DNA of 64,000 bases. It comes from Hyphomonadaceae bacterium. Its GTDB lineage: Bacteria; Pseudomonadota; Alphaproteobacteria; Caulobacterales; Aquidulcibacteraceae. How positions within the stretch are numbered: the stretch's first letter is position 1; each line of letters starts with the position of its first letter. The notes beneath the pieces are model-generated. The model did no database searches. It saw only the letters and a list, made by a program, of their open reading frames with translations, and was not told the DNA's origin. Position numbers and translations under genes: made by a program. Shown piece after piece: positions 28,407 to 39,188 of the stretch. The stretch lies in NCBI GenBank assembly GCA_016791365.1, contig JAEUMT010000026.1:1-64000 (forward strand). The letters run 5' to 3'.

Positions 28407-29093
28407 ATGGAAGCCGGCAACGAGCAGATCACCGTTTTGAGCCTGTTCCTTCAGGCCGACCCGGTCGTGAAGGGCGTGATGCTCATCTTGGCCGTTGCAT
28501 CGCTGTGGTCGTGGGCAATCGCGGTGGAGAAGTGGCTCCAGTTCGGCGAGCTCGAACAGAACGCGCGCAAGTTTGAGCGTGAATTCTGGTCAGGCCGTTC
28601 CCTCGATGAAATGGAAGATCGCGGTGAGCGCGCGCGCGATGCGCTGGCGCGAGTGTATGCCGCCGCCGCGCGCGAGTGGCGCGAAGCGCGCCGCACCGGC
28701 ACAAGCGGCGAGAACGCGCAAATGATGCTCGATCGCGTCGATCGCTTGATGCAGGCGCAGGTCGCCCGTGAAATGGGCCGCGCGTCGCGCAACATGGGCG
28801 TGCTTGCAACGGTTGGCGCTTCGGCGCCGTTCATCGGACTTTTCGGCACCGTGTGGGGGATCATGAACGCCTTCACCAACATCGCCGCCCAGCAGCAGAC
28901 AAATCTGGCCGTCGTCGCGCCCGGCATCGCCGAAGCACTGTTCGCGACCGCGCTTGGCCTGGTCGCCGCTATTCCGGCGGTCATTTTCTACAACAAGTTC
29001 ACCGGCGACCTCGATCGCTTTGGCGATCGCCTCGATACGTTCAGCGATGAAGTCGCGGCGCGCCTGTCGCGCCGTCTCAGCGAGCGCGGCTGA
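28407..29093 (+). CDS. tolQ: Tol-Pal system inner-membrane protein TolQ
   Basis: Proton-channel subunit of the Tol-Pal motor. Three transmembrane segments are visible (about 20-42, 127-150, 160-185), with the channel-lining sequence APFIGLFGTVWGIMNAF and TALGLVAAIPAVIFYN. ATG 28407 follows GGGAG; a GTG at 28365 is an alternative. The product is 228 residues. Its TGA overlaps tolR's ATG by one base, so the two subunits are translated together, fitting their fixed stoichiometry with TolA. Confidence 0.95.
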   Translation: MEAGNEQITVLSLFLQADPVVKGVMLILAVASLWSWAIAVEKWLQFGELEQNARKFEREFWSGRSLDEMEDRGERARDALARVYAAAAREWREARRTGTSGENAQMMLDRVDRLMQAQVAREMGRASRNMGVLATVGASAPFIGLFGTVWGIMNAFTNIAAQQQTNLAVVAPGIAEALFATALGLVAAIPAVIFYNKFTGDLDRFGDRLDTFSDEVAARLSRRLSERG

Positions 29094-29566
29094 TGGCCGG
29101 AGGGCTTGCCGCTTCAGGACGGCGCGGTCGCGGACGCAGATCATCGCGGCGCGGACGCCTCAGCGAAATCAACGTGACGCCGTTCGTCGACGTCATGCTC
29201 GTGCTGCTCATCGTCTTCATGGTGACCGCGCCGCTGCTCACGGTTGGCGTGCCCGTTGAATTGCCGCGCACCGACGCGCCGCAACTCGATAGCGAGACCG
29301 ATCCGCTGTCGATCACCATTCGCGCGGACGGCGCCATCTATGTGCAAGAAACCTTGGTGACCAAGGAAGAGCTGGTCGCGCAAATGCGCGCTATTTCGCG
29401 GGAGGGATATGACCGGCGCGTTTTCATTCGCGCTGACGCCACCGCCGATTACGGCATGGTCGCCGACGTCATGGCGCGGCTGTCATCCTCCGGCTTCCGC
29501 AATCTCGGCCTGGTCACGGATACACGCGACGGCCCGCGCCGGCCCGATACCCGCCGCGAGGAATAG
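29093..29566 (+). CDS. tolR: Tol-Pal system protein TolR
   Basis: Inner-membrane TolR (157 residues), with a basic cytosolic start (GRRSSRRGRLSEINVTPFVD), a single transmembrane helix containing the essential proton-path Asp (FVDVMLVLLIVFMVTAP) and a periplasmic ExbD/TolR domain. TolR and TolQ convert the proton gradient into movement of TolA. It overlaps tolQ by one base and abuts tolA exactly. Confidence 0.95.
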   Translation: MAGGLAASGRRGRGRRSSRRGRLSEINVTPFVDVMLVLLIVFMVTAPLLTVGVPVELPRTDAPQLDSETDPLSITIRADGAIYVQETLVTKEELVAQMRAISREGYDRRVFIRADATADYGMVADVMARLSSSGFRNLGLVTDTRDGPRRPDTRREE

Positions 29567-30286
29567 ATGCGCGCCGGTTGGGTCGTTTCACTGATCGGGC
29601 ACGTGGGTTTCGTCATCATGACGATGCTCGCCTGGGAAACGCGCTCAACCATCACCGCCGCTACAGGCTCGATCGTGCCGATTGAGATCGTTGATGTGGC
29701 GGCTGAATCCAACGTCCGCGCGCTCGCTGAGGACGTGCCCGATGAAGAAGTCGCCGCGGCTGAGGAAACGCCGTCCGAGGCTGAGCCAGAGCCTGCGCCA
29801 TCGCCGACGCCGCAACCCCAGCGTCCGCGCCAGAACAGCGATGAGTTCGATCTCTCCGCCGTCGCCGGCCTGCTGGACAAACAACGCGAACCCGGCCGTG
29901 AACGCCAGGAAGGCCAGCGCGCCGATCGCACGCAGCGCGGCGCGGGTCTCGGCACCGCCGAAGTCGCCGCCATGGAGGATCGCGTCCGTTCGCTGGTGCA
30001 ACGTCACCTGATGCGCTGCTGGCGCATGCCGATCGACCAGGCCGATCCGGAACGCCTTGTTGTCACGCTGGAATTTGAACTCGACCGCAACGGCAACCTG
30101 CGCGGGCCGCCGCGCGTTACCAGCCCGCGCAACTATACATTCGACGCCCCGATGCGCGTTGCGGTGGAAAGCGCGCAGCGGGCGGTCACCACATGCGATC
30201 CATTTCCATTCCCAACCGATCCTGTCGTCGGAGAACACTACGAGACATGGGACCGGCTCGAATTTACATTCCGTCCACGCAGTTGA
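29567..30286 (+). CDS. tolA: TolA-like protein of the Tol-Pal system
   Basis: A 239-residue protein: one N-terminal transmembrane helix (GWVVSLIGHVGFVIMTMLAW), a Pro/Glu-rich linker (about 60-90, PEPAPSPTPQPQRPRQ) and a C-terminal domain containing RHLMRCWRMPID and LEFELDRNGNL, typical of the TolA/TonB-like C-terminus. It is shorter than E. coli TolA, with no long alanine/lysine helix, as is common in alphaproteobacteria. It spans the periplasm to reach Pal and TolB. Confidence 0.88.
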   Translation: MRAGWVVSLIGHVGFVIMTMLAWETRSTITAATGSIVPIEIVDVAAESNVRALAEDVPDEEVAAAEETPSEAEPEPAPSPTPQPQRPRQNSDEFDLSAVAGLLDKQREPGRERQEGQRADRTQRGAGLGTAEVAAMEDRVRSLVQRHLMRCWRMPIDQADPERLVVTLEFELDRNGNLRGPPRVTSPRNYTFDAPMRVAVESAQRAVTTCDPFPFPTDPVVGEHYETWDRLEFTFRPRS

Positions 30287-30307
30287 GCATTTGAAGGCTA
30301 CACGCCC

Positions 30308-31633
30308 ATGCGCCTGATGAAATCGTTTCTCGTTTCGCTGTTGGCGATCGCCGCCATTGCGATCACCGCGCCGCCAAGCTTCGCGCAATCTGATCGCGTG
30401 CATGTCGACATCGAGCAGGGTCACCTGGACCCGATGCCGGTCGCGGTGATCGACTTCCTTGGCGCCAGCGCGCCGGCGCAACAGGTAGGCCGCGACATTT
30501 CCGGCGTCATCCGCGCCGACCTCGAACGTTCAGGGCTTTTCCGCACCATTGGCACGGATGCGTTCATTGAGCGCATTCAGGGTCTCGAAGTGCCGCCGCG
30601 CTTCGCGGATTGGAAAATTATCGATGCCCAGGCGCTCGCCGTGGGCGAAGTGCAGGCGCTGCCCGATGGCCGCATCCGCGTCGTCTTCCGCTTGTGGGAC
30701 GTGTTCGGCGAAAGCCAGCTCACCGCGTTTCAAATCGATCGCACGCCCGATGGCTGGCGCCGCATTGCGCACCGCATCGCTGACCAAATCTACGAACAAC
30801 TCACGGGTGAGCGCGGCTACTTCGACACGCAGATTTTGTTTGTATCCGAAAGCGGCCCGCGCACGGCGCGCGTGAAACGTCTGATGATCATGGATCAGGA
30901 CGGCGCCAATCCAAGCTTCCTCACCGGCCCGAACGCGATGGTGCTGACGCCGCGCTTTGCGCCGAATACGCGCGTGCTCACCTATATGAGCTTCGAAACC
31001 GGCGCGCCGCGGGTGTTTCTCTACAATCTGAACACCAACCGCCGCGAAGTGCTGGGCGACTTTCCCGGGATGACATTCGCGCCGCGCTTCCGCCCGGACG
31101 GCAACGGCATCGTGTTCACGCTCGATATGAACGGCAATTCCGAAATTTTCACGATGGATTTGAACAGCCGCGCGCGTCAGCGCCTTACAAACCACGCTGC
31201 CATCGACACCTCGCCGAGCTATTCGCCGGATGGCGCGCAGATCGTGTTCAATTCCGACCGTGGCGGGTCTCCGCAGCTCTACGTGATGAACGCAAACGGC
31301 TCCGGTCAGCGCCGCATCTCGTTCGGGGAGGGACGTTACTCAACGCCGGTGTGGTCGCCGCGCGGTGATCTCATCGCCTTCACACGTCAAAGCGGCGGCC
31401 GCTTCGCAATCGGCGTCATGCGTCCTGACGGAAGTGGCGAACGCATCTTAACCGAAAGCTATCTTGATGAATCGCCGACATGGTCGCCGAACGGTCGCGT
31501 AATCATGTTCTTCCGCGAGGGCCAAGGCCAAGGACCACAACTCTGGTCCGTTGACCTTACCGGACGGAATCTACGCAGAATTCCGACGCAAACCGACGCC
31601 TCCGATCCGGCCTGGTCGCCCTTATTGCCGTGA
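30308..31633 (+). CDS. tolB: Tol-Pal system protein TolB
   Basis: Periplasmic TolB (441 residues) with a signal peptide ending SFAQS. The N-terminal domain (about 28-165) has the form VAVIDFLGASAPAQQVGRDISGVI, and the C-terminal six-bladed WD40-like beta-propeller has repeated SPDGAQIVFNSDRGG- and SPRGDLIAFTRQ-type strands. It binds Pal and TolA and regulates the outer-membrane link at division. It follows tolA by 21 bases. Confidence 0.96.
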   Translation: MRLMKSFLVSLLAIAAIAITAPPSFAQSDRVHVDIEQGHLDPMPVAVIDFLGASAPAQQVGRDISGVIRADLERSGLFRTIGTDAFIERIQGLEVPPRFADWKIIDAQALAVGEVQALPDGRIRVVFRLWDVFGESQLTAFQIDRTPDGWRRIAHRIADQIYEQLTGERGYFDTQILFVSESGPRTARVKRLMIMDQDGANPSFLTGPNAMVLTPRFAPNTRVLTYMSFETGAPRVFLYNLNTNRREVLGDFPGMTFAPRFRPDGNGIVFTLDMNGNSEIFTMDLNSRARQRLTNHAAIDTSPSYSPDGAQIVFNSDRGGSPQLYVMNANGSGQRRISFGEGRYSTPVWSPRGDLIAFTRQSGGRFAIGVMRPDGSGERILTESYLDESPTWSPNGRVIMFFREGQGQGPQLWSVDLTGRNLRRIPTQTDASDPAWSPLLP

Positions 31634-31738
31634 AGGGAACATGATTGTGCGGTAGGAACTGCATGACTAAGGTTTGCATTCTTGTACCGGGGGTACGGCG
31701 ACCGCCGAATGCGCCGCTTCTAGGGGAGAATTGTCCTA

Positions 31739-32242
31739 ATGCGTAACACCATCATTGCCTTGGCCGCCGTGGCCGCACTGGCCGCTTGCGCCAGCCGTCC
31801 TGAACCGACGCCGACGCCGGGTCCAAGCGGCCCGACGACGCCGCCGGTTACGACGCCGTCTGGTCCCCGTGCGGGCTCAGCTGAAGACTTCCGCGTCTCC
31901 GTCGGTGACCGTGTGTTCTTCGGCTACGATCGCTTCGATCTCTCAGCCGAAGCCCGCTCGGTGCTCGAGCGTCAAGCCGCCTGGCTTCGTCAGTACCCGA
32001 ACGTTCGCGTTCTCGTCGCCGGCAATTGCGACGAACGTGGTACGCGCGAATACAACCTTGCGCTCGGCGCCCGCCGCGCCGCCGCCGCACGTGACTACCT
32101 CGTGTCGCTCGGCATCTCCGGGGACCGCATTGAGTCCGTTTCTTACGGCAAGGAGCGTCCGCTCGACGCCCGCGCGAACGAAGAGGCGTGGAGTGTGAAC
32201 AGAAACGCACACACCAACATCGTTAGCGGCGCCGTCTCGTAA
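31739..32242 (+). CDS. pal: Peptidoglycan-associated lipoprotein Pal
   Basis: Outer-membrane lipoprotein (167 residues). Lipobox L-A-A-C (MRNTIIALAAVAALAACA), a Pro/Thr/Gly spacer, then an OmpA-like peptidoglycan-binding domain with FFGYDRFDLS and GNCDERGTREYNLALGARRA, which contacts diaminopimelate. An Asn stands where many Pals have His in GHxDERG. The ATG is preceded by GGGGAGA. It anchors the outer membrane to the wall and interacts with TolB. Confidence 0.96.
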   Translation: MRNTIIALAAVAALAACASRPEPTPTPGPSGPTTPPVTTPSGPRAGSAEDFRVSVGDRVFFGYDRFDLSAEARSVLERQAAWLRQYPNVRVLVAGNCDERGTREYNLALGARRAAAARDYLVSLGISGDRIESVSYGKERPLDARANEEAWSVNRNAHTNIVSGAVS

Positions 32243-32286
32243 GCGTCAAAATTTGGCCCGAACGCGCGGACTAGGACTTAAACCCC

Positions 32287-33177
32287 ATGACCCAACGTTC
32301 GGCCTTGTTTCAGGCAACAACCCGGCTCGCGGCGAGTGTCGTCGCGGCCGGGCTTCTTTTTGCGGCGCCGGCCTCGGCGCAAACGCAGCTTCCGCCGCCC
32401 GCTCAGTACGGCAACGCCGACGCGCGCCAGGATCGCATCGAAGAGCTGCAGAGCCAGCTCACGGAAGCGACCGCCGAAAACGAGCGGCTTCAGTACGAAC
32501 TCAATCAGCGCGATCGTGAAATTCAGCGGCTGCGCAACATGGTCGGCGAACTCGCCGGCGTGAACCAATCGCTCTCAACCCCGCCCGTGGAAGGCGATGC
32601 GGCAGCGGGCGGCGGCAGTACGACGCCGAGCGCCGAGCAGCGCTCGGAAGGCGGCCCCGCGCCGTCCAGCTTGAACGCGGCGCAGCAGGCCAACACCGGC
32701 ACGCTGGGCTCGATACCCGCTGGCATTGCGACGCCACCGCCGGCAACCGCCGCCACGCCGGAGCTGACCGCCGATGAACTCTATGAGGGCGCGCGGGCTC
32801 TCCTGATGGCCGGCCGCTACCCCGACGCGGAAGTCGCGTTCGCGAATTTCCTCGAGCGCTATCCGAACGTGGTGCAGACGCCGAACGCGCGCTTCTGGTA
32901 TGCCTTCACTTTGTTGGCGCGGAATAATTACGGTGATGCCGCCGCTAGTTTTGCTCAGTACCTGCAACGCACGCCGCAAGGACCGCGCGCGCCCGAGGCG
33001 CAAGTGCGGCTTGGCATGGCGCTCGCCGGATTGGCGCGCGATGGCACGAACGACGCGGCTGAACTGCGCCAAGCCTGCGGCGCCTTTACTTCTCTCGCGA
33101 CGCGCTATCCCAACGCGCCGCGCAATGTGCGCGATCTCGCTGCCCGCGAAGCCCGCGCGGCGCGCTGCCCCGCTTAA
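32287..33177 (+). CDS. cpoB: Cell division coordinator CpoB (YbgF)
   Basis: Periplasmic TPR protein of the tol-pal operon (296 residues). Signal peptide ending ASAQT (about residue 30), a coiled coil (about 40-95: DRIEELQSQLTEATAENERL), a Gly/Ser/Pro-rich linker, and C-terminal TPR-type repeats (LLMAGRYPDAEVAFANFLER; NYGDAAASFAQYLQR). In E. coli CpoB coordinates outer-membrane constriction with PBP1b activity. It follows pal by 44 bases and precedes tilS by nine. Confidence 0.92.
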   Translation: MTQRSALFQATTRLAASVVAAGLLFAAPASAQTQLPPPAQYGNADARQDRIEELQSQLTEATAENERLQYELNQRDREIQRLRNMVGELAGVNQSLSTPPVEGDAAAGGGSTTPSAEQRSEGGPAPSSLNAAQQANTGTLGSIPAGIATPPPATAATPELTADELYEGARALLMAGRYPDAEVAFANFLERYPNVVQTPNARFWYAFTLLARNNYGDAAASFAQYLQRTPQGPRAPEAQVRLGMALAGLARDGTNDAAELRQACGAFTSLATRYPNAPRNVRDLAAREARAARCPA

Positions 33178-33186
33178 GCTCACAGC

Positions 33187-34422
33187 ATGCTCGATCGGCT
33201 AACGATCGAGCGCATGATGGCCTGGGCCGGCGATAGGCCGGTCCTCGTCGCGCTATCGGGCGGCGGCGATTCGGTTGCTCTGCTGCATTTGCTGGTCGAT
33301 GAACTTGGCGCCGGGCGCGTCCGCGCTGTCATCGTCGATCATGCGCTGCGTGATGGCTCCGCCGACGATTGCGCGCATGCGCTCACATTTGCGCGGGCTC
33401 TCAATGTACGCGCCGATGTGCTGACGCTGCGCTGGGACGAGGGCGCCAATCGCGCTCAGCAGGCAGCGCGGCAGGCGCGTTACGCCGCCATTTGCGAATA
33501 CGCTCGCGCCGGCCAGCTGAACACCATCGCCGCCGCCCACACCGCTGATGATCAAGCCGAAACCGTACTGATGCGCGCCGCGAACGGCTCGACGTGGCGC
33601 GGCCTGGCGGGCATCGCACCGTTTGCGTTCGCGCCGCTTTGGCCGGAAGGCAGGGGCGTTGCTCTCGCACGCCCACTGCTCGCGGCGCGCCGCGAGCCTT
33701 TGCGCATCTATCTGCGCGCACGCGGCGCCCAATGGATCGAGGATCCTGCCAACGCCAACCCAAAGTTCGAACGCGTTCGCGTCCGTCAGCGCCTCGCCGC
33801 GCTGGAAGCTGACGGTCTCGATCCCATGCGGCTTGCCCATCTCGCGGCGCGCTTTCGCCTGCGCAGCGATGCGCTTGATCGCGCCGCTTCGAAATTGATC
33901 GCTGAATCGGCTGATCTCGAAGATGGCGCCGTGATTTGCTTGGATCGTTGGAACGCGCCTGCCGAAGTTCGCCGCCGCGCCTTGTCCGCCATGATCGCCG
34001 CCGTCGGCGGCGCCTCCAGGGAGCCCGCTTGGACGGAGATTGAGGCGCTCGAAGCGCGGGTCATGCGCGGCGACCTTCCCGGCGTTACCCATAGCGGCGT
34101 CGAGTTTTCCACCACAGGCGGCGCTGTTGTCCTGCGCCGGGAAGCGGGCGCCTTGCTCGGTCGCGCCGATGGTGCGCTGCCGCACCCGGCGCTTCCTCTG
34201 CGCGCGAATGTCGAAGCGATCTGGGACGGGCGCCTCGCGATCACGCCGCCGGAAGAGGGGTGGAGCGTTGTTCCGGCGCGCAATGCGTACGCCGTCGCTT
34301 TCAAAAACGCCTTAGACCTCAAGACCTACCGCGAAGCTGAAACGTTGCTGCGCCTGCGTCCGCTCGTCGCCGCGCGTGTCGCACACGCCTTCGCTCCCGA
34401 CATTAACCGCGCGAAACCATGA
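33187..34422 (+). CDS. tilS: tRNA(Ile)-lysidine synthase TilS
   Basis: TilS (411 residues) attaches lysine to C34 of the CAU-anticodon isoleucine tRNA so that it reads AUA. The PP-loop is SGGGDSVALL (24-33), followed by AHTADDQAETVLMR, the standard ATP/tRNA binding motif, and a C-terminal domain that is poorly conserved. The gene is essential in most bacteria. It lies between cpoB and ftsH, the usual order in Caulobacterales and relatives. Confidence 0.93.
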   Translation: MLDRLTIERMMAWAGDRPVLVALSGGGDSVALLHLLVDELGAGRVRAVIVDHALRDGSADDCAHALTFARALNVRADVLTLRWDEGANRAQQAARQARYAAICEYARAGQLNTIAAAHTADDQAETVLMRAANGSTWRGLAGIAPFAFAPLWPEGRGVALARPLLAARREPLRIYLRARGAQWIEDPANANPKFERVRVRQRLAALEADGLDPMRLAHLAARFRLRSDALDRAASKLIAESADLEDGAVICLDRWNAPAEVRRRALSAMIAAVGGASREPAWTEIEALEARVMRGDLPGVTHSGVEFSTTGGAVVLRREAGALLGRADGALPHPALPLRANVEAIWDGRLAITPPEEGWSVVPARNAYAVAFKNALDLKTYREAETLLRLRPLVAARVAHAFAPDINRAKP

Positions 34423-34575
34423 TTTTCGCCCCATTTGGCGCCTAAGTGTTCACCCGCCCTTGACGCCGCTCATGGCAGTAAGGGGTGTTCAGCGGCGGGC
34501 GCGGTCCCTATCTTGCTGAAGAATTGGTTTCCGCCTCCGGCACGGCTGGAGCGGCGCGAAAAGGTCGGACCAAAA

Positions 34576-36507
<1,932 letters not shown>

Positions 36508-36581
36508 TCCGGTCATCGCCGCGCCAACAGTGCCAGGTTTGCGAGATTGCGTGGGACAAACCGCACGCTTAGTGAAGCCTT

Positions 36582-37196
36582 GTGACGTCCGACCTGGAAT
36601 CCCTTCTGCGCGTACGCCTTGATCCGCTCGGCGCGGCGCCGTCGGCGCCACGCACGCGCAGTGACGGTGATCTCAACGAAGATTGGGTTGATCGGCCGGC
36701 CGAATTCCGCCCTGCCGCGGTGCTCGCGCCGATCGTGAAGCGCCCCGAAGGCTGGACGATGATCTTCACGCAGCGCGCCGAAGAAACCCCGGCCCATCCC
36801 GGCCAGGTCTCATTTCCGGGCGGGCGCGTACAGGCAGGCGACGCCAGCGCCGTCGAAACCGCGTTGCGTGAAACGCGCGAGGAAATCGGCCTCGATGCAA
36901 GCTTCATCGAAGCCATTGGCGCCTGGGATCAATACGAAACCGGCACCGGCTATCGCATCACGCCAATCGTCGGCCTCGTCGAGCCGGGCTTCCAACTCAC
37001 GCTCGACCCGCGCGAGGTGGCTGGCGTGTTTGAAGCGCCGCTTTCGTTCCTATTCGATTCCGCCAACCACGAGCGTCGGGAAGGCGTATGGCGTGGTCAT
37101 AGGCGCTTCTACTACGCCATGCCCTATGAGGGCCGAAACATCTGGGGCGCTACAGCGGGCATGGTCCGCGCGCTGTACGAGCGGCTCTATGCCTAG
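36582..37196 (+). CDS. CoA-type Nudix hydrolase (CoA pyrophosphatase)
   Basis: A 204-residue Nudix enzyme of the NudL type that splits coenzyme A to 4'-phosphopantetheine and 3',5'-ADP. The Nudix box GGRVQAGDASAVETALRETREEIG is complete, preceded by the HPGQVSFPG motif in the form TPAHPGQVSFPG and followed by LDPREVAGVFE, diagnostic of CoA pyrophosphatases. It starts at GTG 36582. In related genomes this gene directly precedes cca; here six kilobases of other genes intervene. The next gene's ATG overlaps its end by eight bases. Confidence 0.88.
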   Translation: MTSDLESLLRVRLDPLGAAPSAPRTRSDGDLNEDWVDRPAEFRPAAVLAPIVKRPEGWTMIFTQRAEETPAHPGQVSFPGGRVQAGDASAVETALRETREEIGLDASFIEAIGAWDQYETGTGYRITPIVGLVEPGFQLTLDPREVAGVFEAPLSFLFDSANHERREGVWRGHRRFYYAMPYEGRNIWGATAGMVRALYERLYA

Positions 37197-37659
37197 CCAG
37201 GACCTCGCGCTGCTCCGCCGTTTGCTCCGCGCCAAGGATCGCATGGATGCGGCGTCGGAGGAGGAGTGGCCGGTGGAGCGGCTCGCGAGCGTCAGCGGCG
37301 TTTCGGAGGCGCACTTCGCGCGCTCGTTCAAGGACGCCTTCGGCATCCCGCCGCATCGTTATCTGCTGACGCGCCGCATCGAGCGCGCCAAGGCGCTGCT
37401 GCGCGACACCGACCAGCCAATCATCGACATTGCGTTCCAAACCGGCTGGCAAAGCCTCGGGTCCTTCGGCCGCGTCTTCAAGGACATCACCGGCGAAAGC
37501 CCGTCCGAACTCCGCTCCCGCGAGCAGGGGGCCGCGCATCAGCTCGATCACGTCCCGCACTGCTTCATCAGCGCCGCGTATCGCCCCGACCTCAAAACCG
37601 CAGTTTCGGAGAAGCGCCGGCAGGAGGCCGCCGATAAGAACGACGCCGAGGAAACATAG
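37189..37659 (+). CDS. AraC-type helix-turn-helix regulator
   Basis: A 156-residue transcription regulator composed almost entirely of an AraC C-terminal DNA-binding domain: two helix-turn-helix motifs, LASVSGVSEAHFARSFKDAF and the second around IIDIAFQTGWQSLGSFGRVF, then GESPSELR. The N-terminal ligand-binding domain is missing, so it may respond to a partner or act constitutively. A basic/acidic tail follows (about 120-156). It overlaps the Nudix gene by eight bases and is followed within nine bases by a VOC gene, its likely target. Confidence 0.85.
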   Translation: MPSQDLALLRRLLRAKDRMDAASEEEWPVERLASVSGVSEAHFARSFKDAFGIPPHRYLLTRRIERAKALLRDTDQPIIDIAFQTGWQSLGSFGRVFKDITGESPSELRSREQGAAHQLDHVPHCFISAAYRPDLKTAVSEKRRQEAADKNDAEET

Positions 37660-37668
37660 GAGGTTTTC

Positions 37669-38070
37669 ATGGGTATCGGCGTCATCGGTCTTTACGTCCA
37701 CGACCAGGACGAGGCTTTGGATTTCTACGTCAACAAGCTGGGTTTCACGGTCAAAACCGATGCAAAGAATGGGAGTTATCGCTGGCTCACCGTGTCGCAT
37801 CCTGATCAGCCCAACTTTGAACTCGGCCTCTTCTTGCCGCAGGAACCGGTGCTTGACGCCGCCACCGCACAAACGATGCGCGAGATGGTCGCCAAGGGCG
37901 CAATGCCGCCGCTCGTGCTCAGCGTCAAGGATTGCCGCGCCGCTTACGACGCAATGCGCGCCAGGGGCGTGGAGTTCACGCAAGAACCGATCGAGCGCTT
38001 CGGCAGCGTCGATGCGAACTTCCGCGATCCATCCGGCAATGGCTGGAAAATGATCCAGGCGCGTGGCTGA
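37669..38070 (+). CDS. VOC (glyoxalase/dioxygenase superfamily) protein
   Basis: Single-domain vicinal oxygen chelate protein, 133 residues, beginning MGIGVIGLYVHDQDEALDFY, with FTVKTDAKNGSYRWLTVS and a final DPSGNGWKMIQ. Metal-binding residues are not certain. Small VOC proteins paired with AraC-type regulators are common and may be lyases, resistance factors or binding proteins. Its TGA overlaps an in-frame upstream ATG of the next gene, TGATG. Confidence 0.85.
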   Translation: MGIGVIGLYVHDQDEALDFYVNKLGFTVKTDAKNGSYRWLTVSHPDQPNFELGLFLPQEPVLDAATAQTMREMVAKGAMPPLVLSVKDCRAAYDAMRARGVEFTQEPIERFGSVDANFRDPSGNGWKMIQARG

Positions 38071-38114
38071 TGTACGCGCACCTGATGCAACCTGCGCCGA
38101 AACAGGAGGTCCGC

Positions 38115-38321
38115 GTGAGCAGATTCATTCGCCAATTTCATCGCTGGGTCTCGGCGCTCTTCGTCGTCAGTGTCATCGCCACCGCGATCGCGCTTGCGCA
38201 GCCGGAGCCGATCATGTGGATGTCCTACGCGCCGCTCTTGCCCTTGGCTTTGCTCGCGCTCACCGGCATCTACATGTTCTTCCAACCCTACGCCGCTAAA
38301 TGGCGTCGCGCGAAAGCTTGA
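38115..38321 (+). CDS. Small two-helix membrane protein, about 68 aa
   Basis: A small integral membrane protein with two hydrophobic segments (WVSALFVVSVIATAIAL and MSYAPLLPLALLALTGIYMF). GTG 38115 is the best start: AGGAGG lies six bases upstream (aacaggaggtccgcgtg). ATG 38070, overlapping the VOC stop, is a possible longer start (83 aa). The KWRRA end is basic, consistent with a cytosolic C-terminus. No family is recognised. It lies between the VOC gene and a DUF1801 pair. Confidence 0.6.
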   Translation: MSRFIRQFHRWVSALFVVSVIATAIALAQPEPIMWMSYAPLLPLALLALTGIYMFFQPYAAKWRRAKA

Positions 38322-38329
38322 GGGCAGGC

Positions 38330-38782
38330 ATGGCGAAGAAAGCCGCGAAGGCGAAAGCGCCAGCGAAGAAAGCTGCGCGCAAGCCCAAATTGCTCTCTGG
38401 CGGGAATCCGCAAATTCCGAAGGGCTACGGCGATGCGCCGGTGCAGGCGTACATCGCTGCTATTCCTGGCTGGAAACGCGACGTGGCCGCACGTGTCGAT
38501 GCCCTCATCACCAAATCGCTTCCGCGCGTGAAAAAGGCGGTGAAATGGAATTCGCCGTTCTATGGCGTCTCAGACAACGTCTATTTTCTGAGCTTCCATT
38601 GCTTCACCAAGTACGTGAAGGTCGCGTTTTTCAACGGCGCCTCGCTGAAGCCGGCGCCGCCTGGCGCCTCGAAGCAAAAGAATGTGCGCTATCTCGATAT
38701 CCACGAAGGCGATGAACTCGATGAAAAGCAGTTCGCGTCGTGGCTGAAACAATCAATCAAATTCCCTGGCGAGAAATTGTAA
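38330..38782 (+). CDS. DUF1801 protein with lysine/alanine-rich N-terminus
   Basis: A 150-residue YdhG/YjbR-like DUF1801 protein. The N-terminal 25 residues are extremely Lys/Ala-rich (AKKAAKAKAPAKKAARKPK). The core includes VKKAVKWNSPFYGVSDNVYF and a C-terminal IHEGDELDEKQFASWLKQ. The domain fold is of the CyaY/frataxin-like DUF1801 type; the function is unknown. The basic tail is reminiscent of nucleic-acid-binding tails. One base separates it from the next DUF1801 gene. Confidence 0.82.
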   Translation: MAKKAAKAKAPAKKAARKPKLLSGGNPQIPKGYGDAPVQAYIAAIPGWKRDVAARVDALITKSLPRVKKAVKWNSPFYGVSDNVYFLSFHCFTKYVKVAFFNGASLKPAPPGASKQKNVRYLDIHEGDELDEKQFASWLKQSIKFPGEKL

Positions 38783-38783
38783 G

Positions 38784-39188
38784 ATGGTCAAGAAAGCGAC
38801 TAAAGCGCCCGCCAAGGTTGTTGTGAAAACGCCTGTCGCCGACGACTGGCGCGGCGAGACGCTCGCGCGCGTGCGGGCGCTCATCAAAGAAGCTGACCCC
38901 GCGGCGGTCGAAGAGCAAAAATGGAAAAAGCCGTCGAGGCCGGCCGGCGTCCCGACCTGGTCGCATGACGGCATCGTCTGCACAGGTGAGACCTACAAGG
39001 ACAAGGTGAAGCTCACCTTTGCTCGTGGCGCGTCTCTCGATGATCCTTCTAAGCTGTTCAACGCAAGCCTCGACGCCGGCACACGCCGCGCCATCGACAT
39101 TCACGAAGGCGATGAACTGAACGAGAAGGCATTCAAGGCGCTGATCAAGGAAGCGGCGGCGCTTAACACGGCGAAGAAGAAGACTTGA
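38784..39188 (+). CDS. DUF1801 protein, second copy
   Basis: A 134-residue paralogue of the preceding gene with a similar basic start (MVKKATKAPAKVVVKTP). The C-terminal core IDIHEGDELNEKAFKALIKEAA closely parallels the first copy's DIHEGDELDEKQFASWLK. It also contains PTWSHDGIVCTGETYKDKVKLTF. The two genes are in tandem with the same orientation and probably arose by duplication. Its stop overlaps the TTG start of the next gene by four bases. Confidence 0.8.
   Translation: MVKKATKAPAKVVVKTPVADDWRGETLARVRALIKEADPAAVEEQKWKKPSRPAGVPTWSHDGIVCTGETYKDKVKLTFARGASLDDPSKLFNASLDAGTRRAIDIHEGDELNEKAFKALIKEAAALNTAKKKT

Noticed and set aside
36868..37659. Long 263-codon frame including the AraC-type gene
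   Set aside because: The first ~107 codons overlap the Nudix gene in another frame and do not look like protein. The AraC domain begins at ATG 37189.
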